DNA of 64,000 nucleotides, from the NCBI RefSeq assembly GCF_030161375.1, contig NZ_BSSQ01000028.1, positions 61,304 through 125,303 on the forward strand. Direction: 5' to 3'. Positions within the stretch are counted from its first letter, which is position 1; each line of letters opens with the position of its first letter. This document shows, piece by piece, positions 17,202 to 24,911 of this stretch. Under the pieces are notes generated by a model, which saw only the letters and a program-made list of their open reading frames with translations, was not told the DNA's origin and made no database searches. This stretch comes from Paenibacillus glycanilyticus (GTDB lineage Bacteria > Bacillota > Bacilli > Paenibacillales > Paenibacillaceae). The translations under genes were made by a program, and so were the position numbers.

Positions 17202-17213
17202 CTTCTAGGTTTA

Positions 17214-17714
17214 TCAGGTTCCGGCTGTACCCGCGCTGCTTGCTGCTTTTTGAATGGCATGCATGCCGATGATGACGGCAACAAGTTCATAAGGATCAAG
17301 AAATTCACATTGATTGTCGAGGACAAAAGCACCCGAAGATAGCCATCCGTTCACTTGCTTGAACTGAGCGACTACATTCTCCGACTCGTCTATAATGTCA
17401 TACTCTCTCGAGAATGCCGGAGATATAATCTCGTAATCACCGCGTCCAATCGTCTCATAGGAATATTTCTTGGAGAAAAACGATAGCCTGCTTCTCAGAA
17501 CGCCTACTTGCTCTTCATCCGCGCCGCTCACTTCCCACTTCCCGGAGAAAAACGGGAATCTCCCGTTATACAGCAATTGGCCTTTGGAATCATAGATATC
17601 GATGGCTGAGCTAAATGCGCTTCTCATATCCAGATGTCCGATTTGATTCTCTTGCTCATCCAAAATTTCCGTCGTTCCGGCATTCCAGAAATTTTCCCGA
17701 AAGTATAATTGCAA
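17214..17714 (-). CDS. LURP-one-related (tubby-like) protein
   Basis: 166 residues. The pattern of short beta strands (LYFRENFWNAG, TTEILDEQENQIG, AIDIYDSKGQLLY, YEIISPAFSREYDI, VVAQFKQVNGW) and the FSREYDI...VAQF arrangement fit the LURP-one/tubby C-terminal-like family, a 12-stranded barrel around a central helix. The bacterial members (YxjI type) have no established function. No signal peptide or membrane segment is seen. It is a single gene with its own terminator; the terminal Ala/Gly/Thr tail is low complexity. Confidence 0.7.
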   Translation of the reverse strand: MQLYFRENFWNAGTTEILDEQENQIGHLDMRSAFSSAIDIYDSKGQLLYNGRFPFFSGKWEVSGADEEQVGVLRSRLSFFSKKYSYETIGRGDYEIISPAFSREYDIIDESENVVAQFKQVNGWLSSGAFVLDNQCEFLDPYELVAVIIGMHAIQKAASSAGTAGT

Positions 17715-17827
17715 GTTAGCCGCCCCTTCCTTTTATTACAAGCCATCCTTCTACAACATATTCCCTTTTATGTTAAATAAAACGGGGATACAAGCCAAAA
17801 TGTTTCACTTTTCTCCAAATAAAAATC

Positions 17828-17846
17828 GACGCCCCGCAGGAGCGTC
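17828..17846 (-). terminator. Terminator of the collagen-like gene
   Basis: GACGCTCC / GGGGCGTC hairpin (one G-U pair) with loop TGC, followed by ATTTTTATTT on the reverse strand. Confidence 0.8.
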
Positions 17847-17859
17847 AATGATTGTTGTA

Positions 17860-18696
17860 TTATCCGATTTTTATGATGACGATGGATGCATTGATGATTG
17901 GATTTCCAAGAATCGTAGCGTTTAATACGACGCCGCCACCTGTATCGTCAAACCGGTTCAGCGTTAATGTCGTACCAGACCCCAAACTTGCTATAACCTG
18001 GCCCGTATATGGATTTGCATTATTTGGACTGCCGTAATTGCTTCCTGCTACTAGCAAGGAATCGGCAAATAATGCGAACACGCTAATTCCGGATCCAGGT
18101 TCTATCGGAGCAAGAGGAGAGATTTCCCACACGATACTATAAACGCCGTCCTCTACAATAGTGATCGCTGAAGGACCCGAGAAAGTCAAAGCCGTACCGT
18201 TAATAACGGAGTTATTAAACGATACAGCCCCGCCTTCTCCTCCGCCTTGCGGGCCGCTGGGAATGTTTTGTTCTAACGTGCTGCTGACGAATAAAGAAGA
18301 AGGAATAAACGGAGGTCCTTCCGGTCCGGTCGGTCCGGTTGCGCCAGTTAGGCCGATTAGCCCCTGAGGGCCTGCGGGACCCGTTGCGCCCGTCGGGCCA
18401 GTTGGACCAGTCGAGCCTGCTGGACCTGTTAAGCCGGAAGGACCTGTTAAGCCTGTTGAACCGGTTAGACCTGCCGGACCTGTTAAACCGGAAGGTCCGC
18501 TGTGTCCTTGAGGCCCTTGAAGACCCGTAGCACCTTGAGGTCCCGGAAGGCCTTGAGCACCCGGATCTCCCGAAGTTCCCTGAGGTCCTCGCGGGCCTCT
18601 GGTTCCTTTAATAATTTTTTTCACGATTATTTTACGGCAGCATCTTTTATGACGCTTTTTGCCAACATGTTTACGGCGTTTCTTGAGACAACCCAA
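17860..18696 (-). CDS. Collagen-like repeat protein with jelly-roll-type C-terminal domain (spore-surface type)
   Basis: About 278 residues if started at the TTG at 18696. A short very basic segment with a Cys pair (KKRRKHVGKKRHKRCC) is followed by about 33 Gly-X-Y triplets, mostly GPT, GLT, GPA and GPQ. The C-terminal 140 residues are a beta-rich domain like the trimerising C-terminal domain of BclA. Such proteins form hair-like spore or surface filaments; no signal peptide is seen, which fits mother-cell expression. The first in-frame ATG (18711) precedes GGAGGTG, which is 8 bases before the TTG. A SigK-like -10 at 18723-18731 also leaves only about 5 bases before the ATG, so the TTG is preferred. 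Confidence 0.75.
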   Translation of the reverse strand: MGCLKKRRKHVGKKRHKRCCRKIIVKKIIKGTRGPRGPQGTSGDPGAQGLPGPQGATGLQGPQGHSGPSGLTGPAGLTGSTGLTGPSGLTGPAGSTGPTGPTGATGPAGPQGLIGLTGATGPTGPEGPPFIPSSLFVSSTLEQNIPSGPQGGGEGGAVSFNNSVINGTALTFSGPSAITIVEDGVYSIVWEISPLAPIEPGSGISVFALFADSLLVAGSNYGSPNNANPYTGQVIASLGSGTTLTLNRFDDTGGGVVLNATILGNPIINASIVIIKIG

Positions 18697-18722
18697 TACC
18701 AGCACCTCCATATGTGATGCAA

Positions 18723-18731
18723 TACCATATG
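18723..18731 (-). promoter_or_regulatory. SigK-like -10 element of the collagen-like gene
   Basis: CATATGGTA on the reverse strand fits the SigK -10 consensus CATANNNTA. No good -35 AC is seen at the expected distance, so the assignment is tentative. Confidence 0.35.
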
Positions 18732-18809
18732 AAGTTAGCGTGAAAGATTTTGGACTTGTACCTACTAGGTTTGTCATCTAGCAGAAAATGGTTCATTGCC
18801 TCTTGTAAT

Positions 18810-19592
18810 CTATCTAATTCGTTTCTTTGCCATAAATAGAATGACTGCCTGCGGCTTTCTAATGGTACCGCCAAAACGATCAATTGTTTCCTTCATCTCG
18901 TCAAACAATTTACCTCGAATATCATCTTGGACCAGCCGATGTCTGGAGTTTGTATTTAATAACGCGATATACTCGGTGGCGGAATAGGCATGCTCCCATC
19001 TGTACGTTTTGACCTCCAATTGTTGAAATAGCCCTTCCTTCACCGTTAGTTGCGTTCTCGCTTGAATCGTTTCCTCCATGGTGGGATTTGTGGAATCGTC
19101 GAGCTGCGGAGCATATTTTCTGTAGATCTCCCGAATCTGAACGGACATCTCATCATAGCCAGGAACATGAACCGTCCAGAAAAAGGCCTTATTCCCTTGA
19201 GGCTTCAGCACATCATATACTTTCCGGTAACCAAGCTCTTGCGGCTGGATAAAATGAAAAGCCGTCCCCGAAATCGCCAAATCAAATCTCTCATTCCCGC
19301 TATCCCACGATTCGAAGTCGGATTGAATAACCTGAATACCGGGTTTATGCTTGAATTTTTCTCTCGTAAATGCCGCCAGTTGATCTCCAAGCTCGACGCA
19401 TGTGATCCGCCCGAATCCATTATGCACGAATCCGCTTGTCGCCTGCCCCGTGCCGCATCCGATCTCAAGAATGTGATCCGAACTCTTCAAATTTGCGAAA
19501 TTCGCGATATCAACAAATAACTCGTCAGGATAGTTAGGTCTATATTTGTCGTACTCCGCAACCATTTCGTTAAACAAATGTTTTCGTTCCAT
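18810..19592 (-). CDS. Class I SAM-dependent methyltransferase
   Basis: 260 residues. Motif I is ILEIGCGTGQATSGF, the acidic motif II is ITCVELGDQL and motif post-I lies around QSDFESWD; this is a Methyltransf_11/25-type fold that transfers a methyl group from SAM. The substrate is not evident. The N-terminal FNEMVAEYDKYRPNYP is common to small-molecule methyltransferases of Bacillota. ATG has AGGAGGT upstream. Not clearly in an operon: 39 bases separate it from the next gene upstream-to-downstream boundary and no shared function is apparent. Confidence 0.88.
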   Translation of the reverse strand: MERKHLFNEMVAEYDKYRPNYPDELFVDIANFANLKSSDHILEIGCGTGQATSGFVHNGFGRITCVELGDQLAAFTREKFKHKPGIQVIQSDFESWDSGNERFDLAISGTAFHFIQPQELGYRKVYDVLKPQGNKAFFWTVHVPGYDEMSVQIREIYRKYAPQLDDSTNPTMEETIQARTQLTVKEGLFQQLEVKTYRWEHAYSATEYIALLNTNSRHRLVQDDIRGKLFDEMKETIDRFGGTIRKPQAVILFMAKKRIR

Positions 19593-19631
19593 GACACTAC
19601 CTCCTAATTACCCTAAAAGTGAGTTCCAGAT

Positions 19632-20321
19632 CTATCCAATGTCGCTTTCCATGTTAGGTATTAATTTTATTCTTATACTTTCAAAAGCAGCAACTTTCTC
19701 CTGTACTTCTGGAGTATGAAAGTATTCCGCGCTTTTTAGCATGTAATCCTCTAAATAATCCATTAATGCTTTGTTTTGAGAACTTTCGCTTCTGACTTTT
19801 TCAAGTTCTCCGGTTATTTCAGCTATAATTTCTATCCCATTCCGTTCTTCATCTGTTAATTTATTAAAGCTTATATATAGTTGTTCATCTTCAATTGCAA
19901 TCGAGTCAGAATTATTCTCATACAAATAATCAAAAAACGACGAAAAATTAGCAAGCATATCAAAGATGTTGGGGTCAGTACTTATACTGCTAATCTGGTT
20001 GTAGTTTTTAAAAGAAAATAAAGGTCCATACATCAGCGTTAATTCTCGATGCATATTACTTAGTTCTTGGAAATCTCTCGCCAAAAAATTAACCGGTCTT
20101 CCTACCTCGCCAAAGTATACTTTTCTATCCGTGATTACTCGTGTAAGTGACCGATCAATGGAACCCGTATTATAATGTGACAGATAATTGCTTAAAGCAA
20201 CGTCAACGGCAGTCTCATAATTCTCTTTCTTTTGATTATTACGGTGATTAATTACATTCATGCTTACGGATATCATTAACAATATAATGGCCAATATGGC
20301 TATAACCTTGTAGCTTTTCAA
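19632..20321 (-). CDS. Hypothetical membrane-anchored extracytoplasmic protein
   Basis: About 229 residues from a TTG at 20321 that has AAGGGGGG 7 bases upstream. This start places a clean signal anchor right at the N-terminus (LKSYKVIAILAIILLMISVSM), whereas the longer reading frame (to 20429) adds a hydrophilic extension without ribosome site. The rest is mostly helical and acidic, with no motif that I recognise. A weak relation to helical sensor-like domains is possible but unsupported. Its AT content is higher than that of its neighbours, which hints at recent acquisition. Confidence 0.65.
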   Translation of the reverse strand: MKSYKVIAILAIILLMISVSMNVINHRNNQKKENYETAVDVALSNYLSHYNTGSIDRSLTRVITDRKVYFGEVGRPVNFLARDFQELSNMHRELTLMYGPLFSFKNYNQISSISTDPNIFDMLANFSSFFDYLYENNSDSIAIEDEQLYISFNKLTDEERNGIEIIAEITGELEKVRSESSQNKALMDYLEDYMLKSAEYFHTPEVQEKVAAFESIRIKLIPNMESDIG

Positions 20322-20449
20322 TATTTCGCCCCCCTTATCTCTAATAACTTTGTATTGTGGCCTGAACCCGTTGTCGCTCATATCTTCGCTTTTCTTATAC
20401 GTTCCAATCATTGGAAAGTTCTGCAACAATCAAGAAGCCTAAAAAAGAA

Positions 20450-20472
20450 AAAATCCGCATTACGCGGATTTT
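20450..20472 (-). terminator. Terminator of the GH27 gene
   Basis: AAAATCCGC / GCGGATTTT stem, 5-base loop, then TTCTTTTTT on the reverse strand. Confidence 0.85.
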
Positions 20473-20494
20473 CTCATCATTTTGCTTATTAATA

Positions 20495-21769
20495 TTAACC
20501 CAGTCTATACAAAGCCGCACCATGCGGAGCAATAACAGCGGATAATGTCTCGGTCCGCGTTCCCAAAACCTCACCGCTCCATAGGTTCTGTACAAGAGCT
20601 TCGCCATCCAGTCCCAACTCGCGCAAAGTGACGGCCACCTCTGCCTCTTCTTCTCCCGTATTGAACAAAGCAACATAATGTTCTCCATCGCTGCCTTGCG
20701 CCGACCAGACGACACGGTCTCCATCACGCGACACCTGCCGCGCCCCAAAGCTGGTGCGGTGCATATGCAGCACTTCCCGGTTCGTCAGCAGCGACAACGT
20801 CCACTCGTCATTATCCCGCATCTCGCCGCCCATCATTAGAGGAGAACGGAATATCGACCATAACGTCATCATCGTTACTTGCTCGTCCCGAGTAAATCTG
20901 GTCATTCTATCCGGATGGGAGCAGCGAACCCCTATGCGGCCAAGCGGAAGCATATCGCAATCGGGCCAGCAGCCCGGCTTCGGGCGTCCTTCCCACGTTT
21001 TGCAGCGGTCGAACATGTCGAGGAGAAGCGGCCAGCGATCCCAGAAATCGTCGGTCATCCGCCACATATTAGCGTTATCCTCCAGGAAATCGGCATGTTT
21101 GACTGGCGCGGGCCCCGGGGAAAGACTCAGTACAATTGGACGTCCAACATGCTCGATAGCCTTACGGATCAGCTCGATCTCTCCCAAGTGGGCTCCGCCA
21201 TGCAGCCAAGAGTCAGCGATATCATCCACTTTAATATAATCAACGCCCCACTCGGCATACAGCTCGAAGAGAGAATTATAGTACTCTTGCGCGCCTTCCT
21301 TGGAAGCGTCAACCCCATACATATCCGTATTCCAGCCGCAGAAGGAACAGGTGTGGGCAATGTCCCGGGCCGTAACCGACGTGCCTTTTATAGGCGTGTT
21401 GTCGTGAACGGCTTGGCGCGGAATCCCCCGCATAATATGAATGCCGAATTTCAGCCCGAGGTTATGTACATAATCCGCAAGCGGCTTGAAGCCTTGACCG
21501 CCATCGGCGGACGGGAAGCGGTTAACCGCCGGCATCAACCGCGAATAGGAATCCATCTCCAATCTGACGAAAGGACGGTATAAGTCAGACACGGCGCCCG
21601 GTTCATACCATTGGATATCCACAACGACATATTCCCAGCCATAAGGTTTCAGATATTCCGCCATATAAGCCGCGTTCCCGCGAACTTCTTCTTCTCTTAC
21701 GGTAGCGCCGTAACAATCCCAGCTGTTCCACCCAAGCGGCGGAGTTGGGGCAAATGCATGATGGTTCAT
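20495..21769 (-). CDS. GH27 family glycosidase (alpha-galactosidase type)
   Basis: 424 residues. The N-terminus PPLGWNSWDCYG is the GH27/GH36 alpha-galactosidase hallmark. The predicted nucleophile is Asp182 in YIKVDD and the acid/base Asp241 in RMTDDF; a beta-sandwich domain closes the C-terminus. No signal peptide, so it acts on imported oligosaccharides. GH27 also includes beta-L-arabinopyranosidase, which cannot be told apart here. ATG with GGGAGGTCTCT upstream. It lies 124 bases downstream of two codirectional AraC genes that probably control it. Confidence 0.9.
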   Translation of the reverse strand: MNHHAFAPTPPLGWNSWDCYGATVREEEVRGNAAYMAEYLKPYGWEYVVVDIQWYEPGAVSDLYRPFVRLEMDSYSRLMPAVNRFPSADGGQGFKPLADYVHNLGLKFGIHIMRGIPRQAVHDNTPIKGTSVTARDIAHTCSFCGWNTDMYGVDASKEGAQEYYNSLFELYAEWGVDYIKVDDIADSWLHGGAHLGEIELIRKAIEHVGRPIVLSLSPGPAPVKHADFLEDNANMWRMTDDFWDRWPLLLDMFDRCKTWEGRPKPGCWPDCDMLPLGRIGVRCSHPDRMTRFTRDEQVTMMTLWSIFRSPLMMGGEMRDNDEWTLSLLTNREVLHMHRTSFGARQVSRDGDRVVWSAQGSDGEHYVALFNTGEEEAEVAVTLRELGLDGEALVQNLWSGEVLGTRTETLSAVIAPHGAALYRLG

Positions 21770-21893
21770 AGAGACCTCCCGCTTTCCATTTCATAAGAAT
21801 GAATTGCTTCCATGTCTCTATATTAATCGCAATTAGAATACGCACTCTACAGTAATCTAGCTTCAATTATAGCAATATATTGCGGTTCCCGAA

Positions 21894-22790
21894 TTACAAC
21901 AAATCGAAATACACACGGTTATAGACAAGCTGTCCTTTACCAGAGCGATAATGGCCCGGCGTCTCTCCCGTTATTTTGCGGAACCATTTAATGAAGTAGC
22001 TGCCGCCCGAATAACCAACTTGCTTGGCAATCCGCTCCACGCTCCACTCCGTCTCTTGCAACAGCCTCATTGCTTCCGTAATCCGAACTTGGTTTAAATA
22101 ATCATTTGGCGACAAACCAACCGATCTGGTGAACAAACGAAGCAGATGGTATTTGGATAAACCAAGTTGTTCCGCCAATTGATCGAGGCTGATCATATTC
22201 TTGAAATGTTCATCGATATAAGCAACCGCTTCTTGTACTTTAAGCGGCCAATCGCGGGCGTGCTCCTCCGGAGCGAGCGCAAATCGGCACAACTCCGATA
22301 TAAACTGAAACACAAAAGACGAGGCTGTAAACGGATCTTTGAGCCGGCCGGACTTTGCTTCCTCCCACATGTTGTGCAGTAGACGAATAGGCCGGCTTCC
22401 TTGAGGCAAATGAGGCGTTTCCCCTAGCTGACGCTTTACTTCCTCCCAATTCGGAAAAATAATCGTCGGCCGCATTAACACAAAGATGAAGGACCAACAC
22501 GTGCCGTCAGTTGGAAAATGATAGCGGTGATCGCCAGGAATCTCCGTCATAAAAGCTTGTCCCGCCCTAATCCGGCAGGATTGCCCGCCATTCTCATAAC
22601 AGCCTTCCCCGTCCAGCGTGTATTGAAATAAGAGAAGCGGTCCATCCGTTCGAATCAACCCGTCCCAATAATAGTGAGGATCTTGAACGATGTCTTTGCC
22701 GATCGCAAACAATTGGCACAAAGCTAATTGCTCCGGCGTCGTAAACCGGAAGCCATACGTGCCCGTTTCCGCAAGCGGATCCGTTGCCAT
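21894..22790 (-). CDS. AraC family transcriptional regulator
   Basis: About 298 residues. An N-terminal sensing domain (AraC_binding-like, with CRIRAGQAFMTEIPGDHRYHF) is followed by two helix-turn-helix motifs (SLDQLAEQLGLSKYHLLRLF and VERIAKQVGYSGGSYFIKWF). The ATG at 22790 is 6 bases after AAGGGGAG; the ATG at 22796 would overlap this site. It starts 17 bases after the preceding AraC gene, so the two are cotranscribed, and the GH27 gene follows. Likely acts on the GH27 gene. Confidence 0.9.
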   Translation of the reverse strand: MATDPLAETGTYGFRFTTPEQLALCQLFAIGKDIVQDPHYYWDGLIRTDGPLLLFQYTLDGEGCYENGGQSCRIRAGQAFMTEIPGDHRYHFPTDGTCWSFIFVLMRPTIIFPNWEEVKRQLGETPHLPQGSRPIRLLHNMWEEAKSGRLKDPFTASSFVFQFISELCRFALAPEEHARDWPLKVQEAVAYIDEHFKNMISLDQLAEQLGLSKYHLLRLFTRSVGLSPNDYLNQVRITEAMRLLQETEWSVERIAKQVGYSGGSYFIKWFRKITGETPGHYRSGKGQLVYNRVYFDLL

Positions 22791-22807
22791 AGCCATCTCC
22801 CCTTCTG

Positions 22808-23650
22808 CTAAAGATCCCGTTTATTCCCTTCATTCTCGCGGTAATTCCCCGGAGTAAGCCCGTTCATCTTCTTAAATATCGCATGAAATGTCGTCTCGCT
22901 CTGATAGCCCACCAGCTCTCCAATTTCCTTCACCGGACGATCCGTCATTAGCAAATACCGCTTCGCGGCCTCCATTCGGCATCGGATCAGGAACTGGATG
23001 ACAGACATGCCAACCTCCTGCTGGAACAAATGCGATAAATAATATTTGCTGACTAACGTAATCTTGGCGAGCGAATCAAGAGTGATGGGCAGTTGGTAGT
23101 TTTCTTCCATATAACTCCTTGCCTTCATAACGGCCGCTTCCGCAGGTTTGAAGGAACTTCGTTCCTTGAAATCTCCCGCCAACTGGCGGTTCAGCTGCAC
23201 GAGGAGCAAACCAAACCAATGATTCGCGGCTGTGAGAGATTCCGGCTTCTCGGATTGGAATTCCGCATGGCATTCCCGGATCACAACCGCGAGATCTTCA
23301 GCTTTATTTCCAAGATTAATAATCGGCCGTTTATCGGGGGTTAGAAAAAAGTCTTTTGGACAATTTTTCGCCTGCAAATTTTTAAACGCAAAATAAGTAG
23401 CACGAAACGGATAATGCGTAGACAACTCTTCATGCCAGATTCCCCGATGATAGAGCAAGACGGTCCCCGCTTCGATCTTATAAGTCAAATCGTCAATCAC
23501 AAAGTTGCCTTTGCCTTCTTCTATAAAAAGCAGTTCGCTATACGTCTCGTGGCGATGAAGCGGATGAAGAAAAGGATTTGACTCGTCGCATAGAAACTCC
23601 CCGCTTGCAATTAATGAAGCCGAACTTAGAAACCGTGAGGTAATCTCCAC
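22808..23650 (-). CDS. AraC family transcriptional regulator
   Basis: About 280 residues with a cupin domain (HPLHRHETYSELLFIEEGKG) and C-terminal AraC helix-turn-helix pair (TLDSLAKITLVSKYYLSHLF and VKEIGELVGYQSETTFHAIF). The GTG at 23650 is preferred because AGAGGA lies 6-7 bases before it; the in-frame ATG at 23665 precedes this site and overlaps the proximal operator half-site. It is divergent from the FG-GAP/oxidoreductase operon, whose promoter carries direct repeats suited to an AraC dimer, so this protein is the first candidate for that activator. Confidence 0.88.
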   Translation of the reverse strand: MEITSRFLSSASLIASGEFLCDESNPFLHPLHRHETYSELLFIEEGKGNFVIDDLTYKIEAGTVLLYHRGIWHEELSTHYPFRATYFAFKNLQAKNCPKDFFLTPDKRPIINLGNKAEDLAVVIRECHAEFQSEKPESLTAANHWFGLLLVQLNRQLAGDFKERSSFKPAEAAVMKARSYMEENYQLPITLDSLAKITLVSKYYLSHLFQQEVGMSVIQFLIRCRMEAAKRYLLMTDRPVKEIGELVGYQSETTFHAIFKKMNGLTPGNYRENEGNKRDL

Positions 23651-23665
23651 TGTTATTCCTCTCAT

Positions 23666-23697
23666 TTCGCAAGAATGAATAGCCTGATTCGCAAGAA
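23666..23697. promoter_or_regulatory. Direct repeat operator (AraC type)
   Basis: TTCGCAAGAA occurs at 23666-23675 and again at 23688-23697, 22 bases apart (two helical turns). The proximal copy ends 6 bases before the -35 of the FG-GAP operon promoter, the classical position for an AraC-type activator. Confidence 0.65.
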
Positions 23698-23703
23698 CAA
23701 GGA

Positions 23704-23732
23704 TTGAGAACAGGCTGAAACTCCGGTATTTT
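23704..23732 (+). promoter_or_regulatory. Predicted sigma-A promoter of the FG-GAP/Gfo-Idh operon
   Basis: TTGAGA (23704-23709), a 17-base spacer and TATTTT (23727-23732). Confidence 0.55.
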
Positions 23733-23817
23733 CAAGTTAGCAAACGTATACAATTATCTAAATCTATTTCGTCGTCTTTTGCAATAAGCAATAGTAACGA
23801 GTGCAGGAGGTTTCCCA

Positions 23818-24906
23818 ATGACCGAGTTCACAAAACGAAAGCTCTCGGATGATCCATACGAAGCATGCGCCGTATTTGACGTTAATAATGACGGGATATC
23901 AGACATTGTAAGCGGAGCTTATTGGTATGAAGGTCCCGATTACGCATTGCGGCATCCTATCTGCGACGTGGAAGCAATCGGCGAATACCATGATGATTTT
24001 TCGGATTATCCAATGGATGTAGACGGAGACGGCTGGATGGATCTGATCACCGGCTCCTGGTTTACCGAGACGCTAAGATGGCGCCGCAATCCGGGAAGGA
24101 AAGACGAAGAGTGGGAAACGATTGATATCGACCGCTGCGGCAATATCGAAACGATCCGTTTCTATGATATCGACGGTTGCGGCGTGCCCGAGATATTCCC
24201 CAATACGCCAAATGAACCTCAAGCCTTCTATAAGCTATTGAGAGACGCTGAAGGCAAAGGCACCGGTGAATTTTTAAAGGTAGTTATTGGCGAAGCGCCT
24301 AGCGGGCATGGCATGGGTTTTGTTGATATTAACGGTGACGGGCGCATGGACATCGTGTTGAGTCATGGCTGGCTGGAGCAGCCCGAAGATCCTTATCAAA
24401 CTCCATGGATGTTCCACGCCGAATGGTCGCTTGGTTCGGCCAGCGTTCCCGTGCTTGGACATGACGTTAATGGCGACGGTCTTATCGATCTGATCGTCGG
24501 ACAAGCGCATGATTATGGTCTCCACTGGTACGAGCAACGCCAATCGGAAGAAGGAACGCGCAGCTGGATCCGGCATACGATTGACGATAGCGCGTCGCAA
24601 TTCCATGACCTTTGGCTTGTTGATCTTGACCTCGACGGCGAACTGGAGCTTGTAACAGGCAAACGTTACCGTGCCCATAATGACGGAGATCCCGGAGCGC
24701 ATGACCCGATCGGTCTTTATTATTACCGGGTGAATGGCGGTCGGTTTGATAAGTTCGTTATTGACTATGGCCCTGCGGGAGAGGCTTCGGGGACAGGCAT
24801 TTATTTCTGGGTCCAGGATCTTACCGGCAACGGGTATCCGGACATTGTTGCACCAGGCAAAGACGGACTTTATCTATTCGAAAATAATGGACCGGCAAAG
24901 GAGTAA
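23818..24906 (+). CDS. Cytosolic FG-GAP/VCBS repeat protein (seven-bladed propeller)
   Basis: 362 residues with no signal peptide. Seven Ca-binding-type repeats of the DxNxDGxxD kind occur at about residues 21, 67, 117, 170, 216, 269 and 334, the spacing expected for a complete seven-bladed beta-propeller. FG-GAP/VCBS proteins are normally extracellular; here a cytosolic enzyme or binding role is suggested. Repeats 3 and 6 are degenerate. GCAGGAGGT precedes the ATG. The Gfo/Idh gene starts 5 bases after its stop, so both are coupled, and some members of this family may be lyases or isomerases acting on sugars. I cannot assign a reaction. Confidence 0.8.
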   Translation: MTEFTKRKLSDDPYEACAVFDVNNDGISDIVSGAYWYEGPDYALRHPICDVEAIGEYHDDFSDYPMDVDGDGWMDLITGSWFTETLRWRRNPGRKDEEWETIDIDRCGNIETIRFYDIDGCGVPEIFPNTPNEPQAFYKLLRDAEGKGTGEFLKVVIGEAPSGHGMGFVDINGDGRMDIVLSHGWLEQPEDPYQTPWMFHAEWSLGSASVPVLGHDVNGDGLIDLIVGQAHDYGLHWYEQRQSEEGTRSWIRHTIDDSASQFHDLWLVDLDLDGELELVTGKRYRAHNDGDPGAHDPIGLYYYRVNGGRFDKFVIDYGPAGEASGTGIYFWVQDLTGNGYPDIVAPGKDGLYLFENNGPAKE

Positions 24907-24911
24907 ACCAC

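Larger units (their letters stand above)
16831..17213. other. 383-base regulatory region upstream of the GH30 gene
   Basis: No gene is visible. It holds the GH30 leader with a startless Shine-Dalgarno element, a predicted promoter, three cre-like operators and, at its far end, the terminator of the LURP-one-like gene. The individual sites are listed separately. Confidence 0.8.

Noticed and set aside
18309..18607. Tandem-like repeats that could be a CRISPR array
   Set aside because: They are Gly-X-Y codon repeats of the collagen-like gene, with 9-base periodicity and no spacers.
21872..21883. GCAATATATTGC palindrome upstream of the GH27 gene
   Set aside because: Twelve AT-rich bases can occur by chance and no promoter or second copy supports it as an operator.
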